Positions 45,460-57,380 are shown, numbered from the stretch's first letter. The stretch is 64,000 nucleotides of DNA from Chimonanthus salicifolius (GCA_013350335.1 CM023539.1:17944223-18008222); one strand, 5' to 3'. Notes: generated from the sequence alone by a model not told the origin. Made by a program: numbers and translations.

Positions 45460-48400
45460 TGTAACAACCCGATTCGATTCTTCGAGAATTTAGGGGTTTG
45501 GTAATAGTAGGGAGAGTGTGGGATCCGTGGTGGGCCCTGGGTTTCCTGGTTTCGAGTTTAGAGACTCGAAGGGCATTTTGGTGATTTTGGATTATTCAAG
45601 AATTTGTCATTTCAAAACATTTTAAAATCACACATTTTTCTCTGATGTCCGATGTTCGATATTCGAGTTTTATCAGGTTTTAAATTTATTTATTTATTTT
45701 GAAAAATCAAACTTGATTTTTGAGATTTTTTTATTTCTTTACATGTTTAAAAAAAAAAAAAAAGGATTTAAAACCCTAGACCTAACCCTAAGCTTCGCCC
45801 CTTCAAAACCCTTCTCTGCGACGCACTGTAGCAACGTGCTACAGTGGCCGCATCTGCCGCTGCTTCTCTCAGTCTCTCTCCTGTCTCTCTTTCTCTCCTT
45901 TCTCTCACCTTCCTCTCTTCCTAACCCTAACCCTAATCTCTCTCCTCTCTTTTCCCCCTCCCTCAAGCCGCCGCCGCTCTCTCTCTCTCTCCCTTTCTCT
46001 CAGCCTCTCCCCTCTCCCATTTCTGCCGATGCTTTGCCCTCCTTCTCCCGCACCTCCATCTCGTCCAAGCAGCCCCAGTCCCGTTGGCGGGGTCTAGCAC
46101 TCTTGCCGCCGTCAGATCTTCGGCCCCATCGCAGGTACTTCTTTTCCTTTCCCTCTCTCTTCTCCGATTTTTCCTCTTTTCCTTCCTTTTTCCTCCCCTT
46201 TCCTTCCTTTTCCTTCTTTTTCTTTCTTTTTCCCTGTTTGGCTGAGCCGACTCGGTCGAGTCTCCGAGTCGACTCGGCCGAGTTCAGTTTCGGATAGAGC
46301 CAGCCCAATCAGGTTCGGCCCAGCCTTAGGCCTGGCCCAGTTTGGGTCTGGCCCACTTCAGCACTTGGCCCGGTTAGGCCCAGCCCACCTTCGGCCTGGC
46401 CCGATTTCAGGCCCGGCCGGTTTCGAACCAGTTTCAAGCCCGATCCAATTTAAAACCCGGTCTCCAGTTTTGGGCTCAGTTTCGAGCTCGGCCTAAGTTT
46501 AGGCCCAGTTTTTCAGTTTCGGGCCCACTTCAGTCCGGTTGGGACTCAACTCGCTTTCGGGCCCGTTTGTACTCCAGACTTAGTTTGACCCCTTTTGCTC
46601 GGTTACTTATCCTTGTGTTCTCGTTTCAACAGACTGAGTCCCTTCAATCCTCGGACTCCTTTTCTCGCATTGGATTTCAAGGACACACATAGGTGAGGGA
46701 ACTCATCACCGCTTTTAGCATGCATCTATGCATATTACTACTATATCATATGTGCGGGTACGGAATGCGGTTAATGGGGGTCCTCGGTATTACGAGCCAC
46801 TCGGCAAGGGAACTGTTGATACTATTATATGGCGGGTCCCCATCCGGATGTATTCCTATCCGATGCTCGCAGAGGCATATATGAATTGATTATTTAAGGT
46901 CATAATTGATTGATTGTGTGGTGACATGATTGGAGTTTATTTTGGCTGATAATATGCTAGGATGCCAGCATGTGAATATGTAATATGTGTTGGTATATGT
47001 CTGATTATGGTGCGATGTATTCTGTTGATAATATACCATATGATCATGTGATAATTAGTTTGGATTGCTACACGTTATAACATGCTTGGATGTTAACATC
47101 CCAATCAATGATAAATAGTGATGCATATACCTGATTATTATATGACAAACTATGTTAATAGCACGTGTAAGTGTAGAGTTAATTGTGCATATATATAACT
47201 GACATATGTGGGATGTCGATGGGGGCATGGCTACTAGGTAACATCAGGATCTAGAGACTCCCCCTAGCTTGTCAGGTAGTTAGGGTGGGGATGTTATGTG
47301 GGACCGCGCAGTGGAGACGTGGTTGGATTCAGACTCCTTTGTGATTGGAAATGGGTAGTCGTAACCCCTCGCATGGATCAAATGGTCGGTCTGTCTTGTG
47401 TTTCCCGGACGTACCTATGAGAAGAGCGTGATTTGATTTAGGGAATAAGGTGCCTTGGGAGTCTTAGGTAAGGACTAATTGGGAAGTAATTATGTTAACC
47501 CTAGATAGGCCATTAGGCTGAATGTTGGTTCACCCAGGGTAACCTTAGAAGCCCCTTGTGGTTTCGACACCCGAATGTGTGACGAGTGAGGTGATCCCCA
47601 GATGACCGAGGAGGCTGAGGAGATGCTCGCCCGCTTATTGGCCGGGGGAGGGTACGGTCAGAGACAGCTCCCGATGGTATGGTTTGTGATCCATAGATGA
47701 CCGAGTAGGCTGAGGAGGTGCTCGCCTAGGTCGAAGGATGATGCGGTGAGGGACAGCTCCCGTTGGTATGGTTTGTGATTCCCTGGATGACCGAGTAGGC
47801 TGAGGAGGTGCTCGCCTAGGTCGAGGGTCGGAGCGGTGAGGGACAGCTCCCGCTGGCATGGTTTGTGATCCCTAGATGACCGAGTAGGCTGAGGAGGTGG
47901 TCGCGTAGGTTGAGGGGTGATGCAGTGAGAGACAGCTCCCGCTGGTATGGTTTGTGACCCCTAGATGACCGAGTAGGCTGAGGAGGTGCTCGCCTAGGTC
48001 GAGGGACGATGCAATGAGAGACAGCTCCTGCTGGTATGGTTTGTGATTCCCTGGATGACCGAGTAGGCTGAGGAGGTGCTTGCCTAGGTCGAGGGACAGA
48101 GCGGTGAGGGACAGCTCCCGCTGGCATAGTTTGTGATCCCTAGATGACCGAGTAAGCTGAGGAGGTGCTCGCCTAGGTCGAGGGGCGATGCGGTGAGAGA
48201 CAGCTCCCGTTGGTATGGTTTGTGATTCCCTGAATGACTGAGTAGGCTGAGGAGGTGCTCGCCTAAGTCGAGGGACGATGCGGTGAGGGACAGCTCCTGC
48301 TGGTATGGTTTGTGATCCCCTGGATGACCGAATAGGCTGAGGATGTGCTCGCCCGCTCATCGATCGAGGGACGGTGCGATGAGATGTTCCAGGCTATGCT

Positions 48401-48790
48401 ACCTGCAGGGTGGGTATAGTCTGCTGTACGGTATTCCAGGCTAGGACACCTGTATGGTGGGGACAGCCTGTGGTGCGATGTGGTAGCGTGTTACCCGTGG
48501 TTATGGTGTTGGGGTTCATGGTTGAGACTTGTGTTGAAGGTGTTGACTCACCAGGAATTTATAGGCGCCTAACGAGTGAGTTCGGATAGCTCACTCGATA
48601 GAAGACTTATAGAATTCTGTGAGAGGTGGATACACTAGTCGTGTGGAAACCAGCATATGCGATCCAAGGTTATAGGTTTGACTATCGAGACTCTGGTGCT
48701 TGGTTGATGAGATCATAGATGAGCCTGGTTGGCAGTTCGTTGAGGACTGTTGAGGTTGTTACTCCCTTGTGGTAATCTCGTCAATCCGAG
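45460..48790 (+). mobile_element. Gypsy LTR of the CT-rich family (right edge undefined)
   Basis: Starts TGTAACAACCCG at 45460. It has the same order as 35645-41610: 'gggcattttggtgatttt', a long C/T tract (45780-46210) with the hairpin CACTGTAGC/GCTACAGTG (45824-45846), a 'ggcccag'-rich tract, 'aggtgagggaactcatcac' (46691), repeated 'gataacatg'-like words, 'actccccctagcttgt' (47259) and the ~90-bp minisatellite. No clear 3' terminus or target duplication was found; the end is set where recognisable LTR-like sequence stops. The long ORFs in the C/T tract are low-complexity artefacts. Confidence 0.55.
47590..48375 (+). repeat. Minisatellite, ~90-bp unit, about 8.5 copies
   Basis: The phrase 'gatgaccgagtaggctgagg' recurs near 47605, 47697, 47788, 47878, 47967, 48057, 48147, 48237 and 48327. 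Each unit continues 'aggtgctcgcctaggtcgagg...cagctcccgctggtatggtttgtgat'. Two diverged units lie at 41443-41600 in the related LTR. The unit is close to a multiple of three, which is why long proline/arginine-rich ORFs appear on the reverse strand. Confidence 0.9.
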
Positions 48791-48924
48791 GTTTCAACCC
48801 CTAATTTTACCCCCTTACCCGATCCACTCTCGCACAACTCTCGACCCTCACCCAAACTCCATTTCTCTTGTTCAGGCCCTCTCGATCAAAATAACTGTAT
48901 TTGTTTAAAATATGACTAGACTTA

Positions 48925-49411
48925 TTCGGGGTGCCCCTTGATAATAGATGATAGATGCGGCCCTTAAGAGTGACCGTGCTGTGAAAAGAACTAAGAAGAG
49001 AAAGAGATGTGATAGTAATCGTGCGAATTGCTTCGAGGTCCAACCTCTTCAAATACAAATGTGCCAAAGATAGAATTATTTTTCATTAACATAGCATGAA
49101 GCAAACGGTAGTACAAATAGTTCTTTCTCCTTCAATTAAGAAGAGATTACATATTTGAATTATAGATTAATCCTAAAGAATCTTACCAAAGGGAAAGAGA
49201 GAGATAAGAGGAACGACTAAGGAGAGGTGCGTATGGAAAACCCCTTTATTATTGCCTAAACTCTAGCTAAGCTAGGTTGGCACACCGTGTGAAGCTTGCA
49301 ATGGAAGAGCCGTGTGTTGACCGTGTACATGTGTACACGGTGAATGATTCATTCATGCCTTGCCAAAGTCCACGCATGACCAATGTCCACGTGTACATTA
49401 GGCACGTAACA
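48925..49411 (-). repeat. 3' LTR of the Reina-like element
   Basis: 487 bp, same start TGTTACGTGCC; the last bases have decayed (CGAA where the other LTR has TGCA). The purine tract GAGATGGGAAGAA (49412-49424, minus strand) directly precedes it as the polypurine tract. Confidence 0.85.
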
Positions 49412-49826
49412 TTCTTCCCATCTCGAATCCGACGTCGCCCTCGAGGAGGATCGTAGGGAACTTGGCACAGAGCTTGTAATCCTCCCGCGTTGAATCTTCC
49501 GGACGAAGTCCCAACCATTGGACTAACTTTAGTGATGGCCCGCCATCCTTGTCGCACCATGTGAAGGCCCAAAATTGCTTCAAGCTCCAGAGCAACATCA
49601 CCCGCAGGGTCCACATCGGGTAGTGCTGATTGCCATAGGGTACTGTCCCCAACACGTCACTTAAGGCACGAGACATGAAATACAAGGTGTATCCGACTCG
49701 ACTTAGGCAGATCCAATTTGTAAGCTACGATACCAATCCATTGCAAGACTTGAAAGGGACCATAAAACTTAGGTGCCAACTTGACATTCCGCCGTAAACT
49801 GGGGGATTGTTGTCGATATGGCTGCA
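49412..49826 (-). pseudogene. Integrase C-terminal tail with chromodomain-like segment
   Basis: 49657-49935 includes RNVKLAPKFYGPFQVLQWIG, VAYKLDLPKSSRIHLVFHVSCLK, the conserved 'KL.P...GPF.V..' end of chromovirus integrases. After a frameshift, 49398-49685 and its companion frame give a chromodomain-like end (LKLVQWLGLRPEDSTREDYK). This domain targets chromovirus integration to particular chromatin in relatives. It ends just before the polypurine tract. Confidence 0.78.
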
Positions 49827-50311
49827 TATAATGACCCGTCCCACTAGCATAATATTGTCCGCTCTGGGCCTCACACACGGCCCTCACGGCTTTCAATTGG
49901 CGAGCCAACCCACTGTTCCTCCCAAAAGGCCTCATATTAGAAGAAGGAAGGCTATCACTTATATACTAGAGAATTTCCAATGCAACTAGCAATGTGGGAC
50001 TTTTGGGGCGGGTATTACAATCTAATGCCCTTAAAGCCAGAGCCGTCATCGCTCTGCACACACAACAACCAAGCCCATAGCCTCAGGCAGAGAGTTGAAC
50101 CATGCTCTGATACCATTTATAACGACCTGTCCCGCTAGCACAATATTGTCTGCTCTGGGCCTCACAGACGGCCCCTACGGCTTTCAATTGGCGAGCCAAC
50201 CCAGTGTTGCTTCCAAAATGCATCATGTTAGAAGGAGGAAGGCTATCACTTATATACCAGAGAATTTCCAATGCAACTAGCAATGTGGGACTTTTGGGGA
50301 GGGGTATTACA
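49827..50311 (-). mobile_element. TRIM in integrase, two LTRs, TSD CTGCA
   Basis: LTRs 49827-50019 and 50118-50311 (193 and 194 bp) with a 98-bp interior, flanked by CTGCA at 49822-49826 and 50312-50316. The primer-site complement is at 50104-50115. The plus-strand-left termini read TATAA in both LTRs where TGTAA is typical of the family. It splits the integrase C-terminus between FLRLQ and PYRQQ codons. Confidence 0.9.
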
Positions 50312-51055
50312 CTGCAACCTTAGGAACACCCAATCACCTACTTCAAAAGTACGTTCAGTACGCAGCTTGTCAGCATCGTATTTCATTCATTGCTAAGCTT
50401 GTGTCAGATTATCCTTCAACAATTGTAAAATTGCTTCCCTGCTCTTATGTTCTTGATCGACCGCATCGACTTTGGTTGTGCCTTTCACATAGGATATCAA
50501 CTTGGGTGGGGCCCACCCATACACAGCTTCAAATAGGGTGATGTTGATGGATGAGTGCATACTGGTACTATCCCAATACTCTGCTAGACTCAACTATCGG
50601 TTCCATTCCTTGGGACGGAGCCCACAAAAACTTCGTAAATATTGCTCTACACATTTATTGACCACCTCTATCTGGCTATCAAACTGGGGATGATAAACGG
50701 AGCTCATGTTGAGGGTGACACCTTGTAGCTTGAAAAATTCTTTCCAAAATAAGTTGAGAAACATTGGATCACGATCGTTGACAATAGAGGTGGGCATTCC
50801 TTGCAATTTAAAAATATGATCAATAAATAGTCGGGCCACGATCGGTGCCGTATACGGATGAGATAGTGCCACAAATTGTCCATACTTTGAAAGTCTATCC
50901 ACCACCACCATGATTGTGTTCTTACCCATAGAAAGTGGTAACCCTTCTATGAAGTCCATAGAGATGGAAGGCCAAATGACTGTTGAGATATCCAAGGGTT
51001 GCAAAAGGCCCGCGAGATGCACATTCTCACCTTTGTTCTGTTGACAATTGTCACA
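50312..51055 (-). pseudogene. Integrase core and C-terminal part, second copy
   Basis: 50594-51022 reads IWPSISMDFIEGLPLS, VVVDRLSKYGQFVALSHPYTA, FKLQGMPTSIVNDRDPMF (the second core aspartate region) and LNMSSVYHPQFDSQIEVVNK, where the DDE glutamate motif (TAYHPQTDGQTEVVN in relatives) keeps its E. 50393-50593 continues with the integrase C-terminus. A TRIM interrupts it at 50311. Apart from the rearrangement and stops, the DDE residues are visible. Confidence 0.82.
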
Positions 51056-51785
51056 CTGCTTAGTGACAGCATGTAACGAGATCTCTAGCGATTCATGGAA
51101 TCATCACTATAAAAAATCGTTTCTTCGATGTCCTCGGGACAACTTCCTTCCATCAAGAATAATTTTTGAGAACGATACTTGTGTCCCTGAGCAAACTTCT
51201 CATCACAGTTGTAACACAACCCTTTTGAACATCGCTCCTTCATCTTCATTGGGGTAAGTTGCTTGATAACTGGTGTGGGAAGCTTAGGTTGTTCACCCTT
51301 GGTTGACGATCTAGATCGACCGGCCTCAAATCGAGACCTCCTCTTTTTTGTATTTATCTTTTCTTCCTGGAGTCATGCCAACTCTAGAGCTTCGGATAGG
51401 GTGCTCGGCTGCAACATCTGAACACTCAGTCGGATATCCTCTTGCAATCCTCCCAAAAAGTAGCTTACCATGAAGGGTTCCTTTAAGCCAGTTGTCCTGT
51501 TGGCAAGCTCCCCAAATCTTATCTGGTAGTCCTCCACCATAGAAGACTGTCCCAACTTAGTCAAAGATGCAGTGGCATTGTCATAAGGTGAAGGTCTGAA
51601 TTGCTTGAGAAGTCCGTTGATGAAATCCTCCCAGCTTACCAGTGCATTGGACCTCTCCATCCAGCGGAACCAGTGTAGGGCCTTGCCTTCCAAGTGGAAT
51701 GAAGCCAACAATAACCGTTGGGTCATAGGTGTCTGTTGATGAAGAAAGAATTGCTCCGCTCTATAGATTCAACCTGACGGGTTGG
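51056..51785 (-). pseudogene. Displaced gag segment between two integrase copies
   Basis: Homologous to 57370-58083 of the same element: QRLLLASFHLEGKALHWFRWMER, SWEDFINGLLKQFRPS, YQIRFGELANRTTGLKEPF, then an Arg/Ser-rich linker and the knuckle CYNCDEKFAQGHKY near 51200, which the gag at the 5' end has lost. It has no LTRs of its own and is flanked by direct copies of integrase sequence. It differs at many positions from the 5' gag, so it came from another family member or is old. Confidence 0.8.
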
Positions 51786-52349
51786 TCAAATATGATCAAT
51801 AAATAGCCGGGCCATGATCAGTGCCATATACAGATGAGATAGTGCCACAAAGTGTCCATACTTTGAAAGTATATACACCACCACCATGATTGTGCTCTTA
51901 GCCATAGAAAGTAGCAACCCCTCTATGAAGTCCATAGAGATGGACGACCAAATGACTGTTGGGATAATCACGGGTTGCAAAAGGCCCGTGGGATGCATAT
52001 TCTCACCTTTGTTCCATTGAAAATTATCACACTGCTTAATGTACTCACTGGCATCCCTCCTCATTCCGTGCCAAAAAAATTCACGCTTCAAACGGTGGTA
52101 AGTCTTGTGGTACCCAGAGTGGCCACCCAACAGGCTGTCATGCATATGAACCATAACCTCCCTTTTAATAGGAGACTGTGGAGAGAGGTAGAACCGCCCC
52201 TTGTAAAAAAGAATGCCACCTTGCTCTATGTAACGAGTGGGATCCAACGATCCCTCTTTAAGCTGGTTAAGAAGATGTTGGACATGTGGATCAGTCGAAT
52301 GCTCATCACGCAGCTTATCAACCCACGATAGTAATGGAAGTGATAAGTG
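51786..52349 (-). pseudogene. Integrase, N-terminal copy (H2C2 zinc domain and start of core)
   Basis: 51786-52247 reads from the linker (LDPTRYIEQGGILFYKGRFYLS) through the integrase zinc domain (HDSLLGGHSGYHKTYHRLK, then CDNFQWNKG, where the second zinc cysteine reads F-Q) into the start of the catalytic core (IWSSISMDFIEGLLLS, with the first core aspartate present). It stops at FIDHI, where a gag segment begins. The last ~245 bp are repeated at 50815-51055. Confidence 0.8.
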
Positions 52350-52354
52350 CAGTA

Positions 52355-55300
52355 GTGATAAGAGTGATCTGTATGATAAATCATACTTTAACCGGTTAAT
52401 CTTGAAGATTACGGTTAAGGCTTTATGAAAAGCCCAGGTGTGGCCCAGTTAGAGCTTGAAAGCTTGATGATCCAACTCGTATAGTTGGAAGGGCAAAATG
52501 GTAATTTACCATTTATCATTTTTTTTTTCTATTTAAATAATTGTTTGATTATTGTTGAGTAATATTGATTTCCTTAATCAAGGATTTTAATTTATAATTA
52601 AAAAATTATATTATTTTTAGAAAATGGTATTTAAAACTACCGTAAAAGACCCCGAAAGGGAAGAAATAATTTCTTTAGACGATTTTAGAAATAAGAAAAA
52701 ATTTGAGAAAATTATGTGATGTTAGGTTTTAATATGACTGTTTAGTTTATTTCTCCAAATTTTGAAAATAAAGGCTTTAAATCCTTTTATTAATCACAAG
52801 TTAAATTAAGTAAATAGTATCAAAATGTGGATTTTGTTTAAATCTAAGATTTTTAATGAATTTTAAATCTCCAAAATTTTATGATAAGTAGAGTTTATAA
52901 AACCCAACATTTTTGTTAAGTTGGATTAAATTAATCAAGTTAATTAAACCATGTTTTTAGTTAAAAATTGAGTTAAGACAAAATTGGACTTAATTGCAAA
53001 AAAAAACCAGAAGGACTCATCTGCAAATAATTTCTACCGTTTTTACTGTTACCGTTGGTACGTGGCCAACAGCTTGCGTTGCCCCCATGCAGACGCCCGT
53101 AGACTGCCGGTGAGGTGTCATTCACCTGGCCTAGCTGGAGGGTTTATAAATTCTACCCTCCTCCAGCTAGTTTCATCTCAGTAAGATTCAAGCCACTGTG
53201 AAAAACCAAATCGACACTCCCTCTCTATTTTTCAAATTTTTACAGTAAGCTTGAAAGAGGAAGATTTTTCAAAATTCAAATTTTCAACTCCAGAGCTTAA
53301 GCAAAGGTACCCTTTGTATTCCTCTTCAAATTCTAATCGGTTTACAATCAAACAGAAATAAAATTGATCAAGTTTTGCGTGTTTAAAATGAATTTGAAGT
53401 TTTAAGCAAAACTTGGATTTTTCATGCGTTTCCCTGGATTTCTTGTTAAAATCAGAGGTTTCAAATCAGTGTTAAGGTCTTAATTTATTCCCTTTGTCAA
53501 GATGACTCACTGAGGAGTCCATCTGACCAGCTTGATGTGAAAAATGACCCCAGAAAACTCACTATTTCTGGATTCGTATTTCACTCAGCCATTGCCGTTA
53601 CTGTCTGCTGCTGCAGACAAAGGAGGAAGACGACTCTCGGAAGGTCCGAGAGTTGGGATTCGGACGTTCCGAAGCTGACACTTCGGATGTTCGGAGCTTC
53701 GGATCGGGGTTCCGAAGTGTCCAAAGGCTAACCATTTCTCCCACCTACGGACAGGATGTTTCGAGTCTGTTTCGGAAGGACCGAACTGTTCGTAAGTTCC
53801 GAGCTTCTCTCGGCAAGTTCCGAGACACATCGAGACCCACATGATATTTTTGTTTTCTGTTTTTCCGCTCGGAAGCACCCTCGGAAGTTCCGAAGGACAG
53901 AACCATGTTTTAGGCAGTGGCTCAGAAGGTCCGAAGCCACAATACCTGGTTTCGAGGCATGTTCCGAGGAACCTAGTTTTGATTTGTAAATCATGATTTG
54001 ATTTAAGATTGCATGTTTTAGACCCTAAGTTTTAATGTGATGTTTAAACCCCTCTTTGATAAATAAAAATGATACTAGCCCCCTTTCTCTTAATACTATA
54101 GTGTATATATTTATTGTATTCACTTCGACGCTGATACTCTCTATCTGTGGCTGACTCAGCCCGATAGCTATCTGTAGCTATGATATTTCCTTCGCCGCTT
54201 GGTAGAAAAGAAGGGTTCGGGCATTGAGTGACCTCTAGGCCTAACTCGCTATAAGAGAAGTGGCCTGAGCACCTGTACCTCTAGGCCTAACTCAATACGT
54301 CAACCTGGTCATGCCCAAAAGACAATATGAGAAGTGCTTCAGCACCCTATTATATTTATTGTTGATTATTATAACTTAAAATGGTTAGTAATCAAATAGG
54401 AGACTCAGTTCCATTTCCCCTGGAGATTTTCGGAAAATAAAATTTGAAATACTATGAGTATGTATTGCTTGTTATACTATATATATTAACTACTCATTAA
54501 TTGTATATCTGTTTGTACGCTTGATAAATACGTCGATACCACACATTTTCGGTGAGAAGACTTAACACTGCAGTAGGAGTAAATCAGGTTAAAAGGGATC
54601 TAGTGCAATGAGTGGTTTCAAGGATTTGTTTGGACGAACCCACTTACATACTTAAACATGATGCACTATTGTGAAAAGTGCTTATGGATAATTGTGATGT
54701 TTATCACATATGATGATGCTTATGAGTTGTGATAATATTGATACTGCTTCCACGTACCCTTTACTATTGAACCATTACCGGCCTTGTGTGTGTTGGTTTA
54801 CGTCTACTGGACCAAGTGGATCAGTTGCTGAATTTGTGTATGTCAGTACTAGTTTTGGGTGGGCCCGAGATGTACTTGCAAGAAGTATTTTGACCATGTC
54901 GGGACTTAATACTAATGGTCTCAGCGTAGTATTTAGGTGTTACGGTGGATGTCAGCAGTTATGGAATTATGATGAAATTTTGGACAAGATAAAACTATTA
55001 TGTTGATAATATTGATTTTGACTAACCTGATATTCAATAAACTACATTGTTATGTTCTTTCACTAGGCTAGTTACCTCACACTACTCACATTTCAGGAGA
55101 TGTACCCGAGGAAGAGGAACCTCCGTAACGAACTTAGGAAGGATAAGCTGTTGTGTTGCCTTGGGTTCCCATGGATGGGGACTTGTTGTTGATGTTTGGT
55201 TCCTTAGAACCATAATTTGTTTAAAGTACCATATGTGGTACTTATTATGTGTTGGCTTGTATAAACCACTATGTGATCCGCAATTACTCTGATTTGATTA

Positions 55301-55504
55301 TCAAATATTTCATTTATGGAAATATGTGACTATATGTTATGTGTATGCATGTGGGTAGGCTTATGGTTTGTGTGTGAGACCACATGTTGAGAACATGTGT
55401 GGCTGGGCCTAACTCTTGATCCAGCCTAGTTGTAAGTCTTGAGATTAGTTTAGAAAAAAAAAATTAGTAGCGTTCCGGGTCCACTTCCAGGTCGGGGCGT
55501 TACA
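52355..55504 (+). mobile_element. Gypsy-type solo LTR inside pol (about 3.15 kb)
   Basis: Ends GGTCGGGGCGTTACA at 55504. The left edge is about 52355. CAGTA occurs at 52350-52354 and at 55503-55507, but the right copy overlaps the expected CA terminus, so the exact ends are uncertain. The pol frame continues sensibly across it (ADALSRQEG ... LSWVDKLRDEHS). It shares 'aagggcaaaatggtaattt' (52488) and 'gtgagaagacttaac' (54551) with the other CT-rich-family LTRs. It also carries an array of TTCCGAAG/CTTCGGAA motifs (53630-53980) like those in the copia LTRs. No interior is seen. Confidence 0.75.
53630..53980 (+). repeat. TCGGAAsTTCCGA-type motif array in a gypsy LTR
   Basis: At least ten occurrences of half- or full palindromes such as GGAAGGTCCGAGAG, CGGACGTTCCGAAG, GGGTTCCGAAG, TTCGGAAGGACCGAA and CTCGGAAGTTCCGAAGG. 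The same core fills the Sirevirus-like LTRs at 23161-23430 and 29880-30170. Confidence 0.75.
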
Positions 55505-55507
55505 GTA

Positions 55508-56942
55508 CCCTCTTGTCGTGATAATGCATCTGCTACGGTGTTAGACTGGCCGCTCCGATACTCAATGCTAAAGTCATATCCAAAGAGTTTGGAAACCCAC
55601 TGTTGTAGCGTAGGCATGCCGATCTTCTATTCCAATAGGAACTTGAGGCTTTGCTGATCTGTCTTGACCACAAACCTGCAACCTAATAAGTATGGCCGCC
55701 ATTTCTGCGTCGCCAGTACTAGTGCCATGAGCTCCTTCTCATATGCCGAGAGGAAGATTAATTTTCCATGCAACACCTTACTAAAGAAGGCCAATGGTTG
55801 TCCTCGTTCGGTGAGAGTAGCTCGCATGCCCGCTCCTGAGGAATCACACTCCACTTGGAAGTCTTGTTGGAAGTCCGGCAGTGCTAATACAGGTGGTGCA
55901 CTCACTGTCCTTTTAAGAGCTTCAAAAGCAGTGGTTGCCTCCTCAGACCAATCGAACGAGTTCTTTTTAAGGAGGCTAGTGAGAGGCTTGGCTATCTTCC
56001 CATATTTTTCGATGAACCAGCGGTAGTATCCATTGAAACCCAAGAATCCCCTTAATCCGCGGACTGTCTTTGGAATTGGCCAGTCAACCATGCATCGCAC
56101 TTTGTTTGGGTCAGCCGCAACGCAATTGTGAGAGATGATGTGACCCAGATAATTCACAGATGAACATCCAAACTTGGCACTTACTTCGCTTGGCAAACAA
56201 CTTGTGGTGATGTAGGATGCTTAACACACAGGTCAAATGCTTCAGATGGTCGGCCAGCGATGCACTTTAGACGAGTATGTCATAAAAAAATACCAAAACG
56301 AACCACCGTAAATAGGGTTTAAATATCTCGTTCATCAAGCTTTGAAAGGTATCCGGTGCGTTGGTGAGACTGAACGGCATGACCAGGAACTCATAGTGCC
56401 CCTCCCGTCTTGGGTATGTCATTTGGCCGGACTCGGATTTGATGATATCCATATCGTAGATCCAGCTTAGAGAAGATTCGAGCACCATGTAGCTCATCTA
56501 GTAGCTCCTCAATGACTGGTATTGGGAACTTATCCTTAACTGTCTGCTGATTGTGGGCCCTATAGTCTATGCATAATCTCCACGAGTCGTCACTTTTTCG
56601 AACCAGCAACACTTTGGACTAAAAGGGGTTCTAACTTGGGCGGATCACACCACTTTGTAAAAGTTCACCCACCAATTTCTCTATTTCAGCCTTCTGATAA
56701 TAAGGGTAATGGTACGACCTCACACTTACAGGCTTGGAACCAGCCAAGAGGGGAATCTGATGATCATCAGCTCGCACAGGGGATAGGCCCTGGGGGACCT
56801 CAAAAATGTCCGCATAGCTAGAAAAGAGCGCTTCGACTGAAAAGGGAACCGCGTCCTGCCCGTTAGTCTGATCTGGAGCAATAGAGAAAATTTGGAGTAG
56901 ATAGCTTGGGTTTCGATTGGGATCTAAGTTCTTAGCCCTCAC
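55508..56942 (-). pseudogene. RT and RNase H of the Reina-like element
   Basis: Broken frames in order. 56631-56942 is the RT N-terminus (EVPQGLSPVRADDHQIPL). 56391-56612 has [20 protein letters not shown] and [15 protein letters not shown]. 56267-56497 has the '[18 protein letters not shown]' region and the catalytic box V-F-F-Y-D-I, where the family has F-F-D-D, so the first catalytic aspartate is replaced by tyrosine. 55627-56196 is the thumb and RNase H (WPIPKTVRGLRGFLGF, ALPDFQQDFQVECDSSG, FSKVLHGK, YEKELMALVLATQKW). The C-terminus ends VADALSRQEG at 55508, where a solo LTR interrupts pol. The enzyme is inactive here. Confidence 0.82.
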
Positions 56943-57380
56943 TTACTTGAAGAGCATAAGCTCTAGACCCTCTTCTCCTTGCCAAACACAGGGTCGACCT
57001 TCAAGCATGAACCGCATGGTTAGCCTCGAAAAGTCCCACATGACTGGGCCCAAGGTTCTCAGCCACTGAGCATCAAGCACCACATCGTAGCCACCTAGAG
57101 GCAACAAGTAAAAGTCATATTCCACCAAGCCATCTTGCACTTTGATTTGCACCCCTCATTTGCACTCCCCATCACATTGAACCCTATCACCATTAGCCAC
57201 AACCACATTGAATCGTGCTTCATGAGAAATACGAAATCCTGTCTTGACAGTAACTCTTGGACAGAGGAAATTGTGAGTACTTCCTGGTGTCCACCAAAAT
57301 CATGATGGCCAGAAGGTGAAGATACCTTTCACCCTCATAGTTTGAGGCGACAGGCTACCCATGATAGCATGTAACGAGAT
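56943..57380 (-). pseudogene. Protease region of the Reina-like element
   Basis: 56943-57152 reads DGLVEYDFYLLPLGGYDVVLDAQWL, matching the 'L.GYDVVLG.QWL' motif that lies C-terminal in Reina-type proteases. The active-site DSG part upstream falls in broken sequence around 57160-57380. Confidence 0.6.

Noticed and set aside
45770..45945. CCCTAACCCTAA-like repeats suggesting interstitial telomere
   Set aside because: Only two to three imperfect units in a C/T-rich LTR segment, with the hexamer form and not the plant CCCTAAA. The same phrase is in the related LTR at 35950. Part of the LTR leader.
47635..48360. Long proline/arginine-rich ORFs on the minus strand
   Set aside because: They follow from a tandem repeat with a unit near a multiple of three; the repeats are the signal and no domain is seen.
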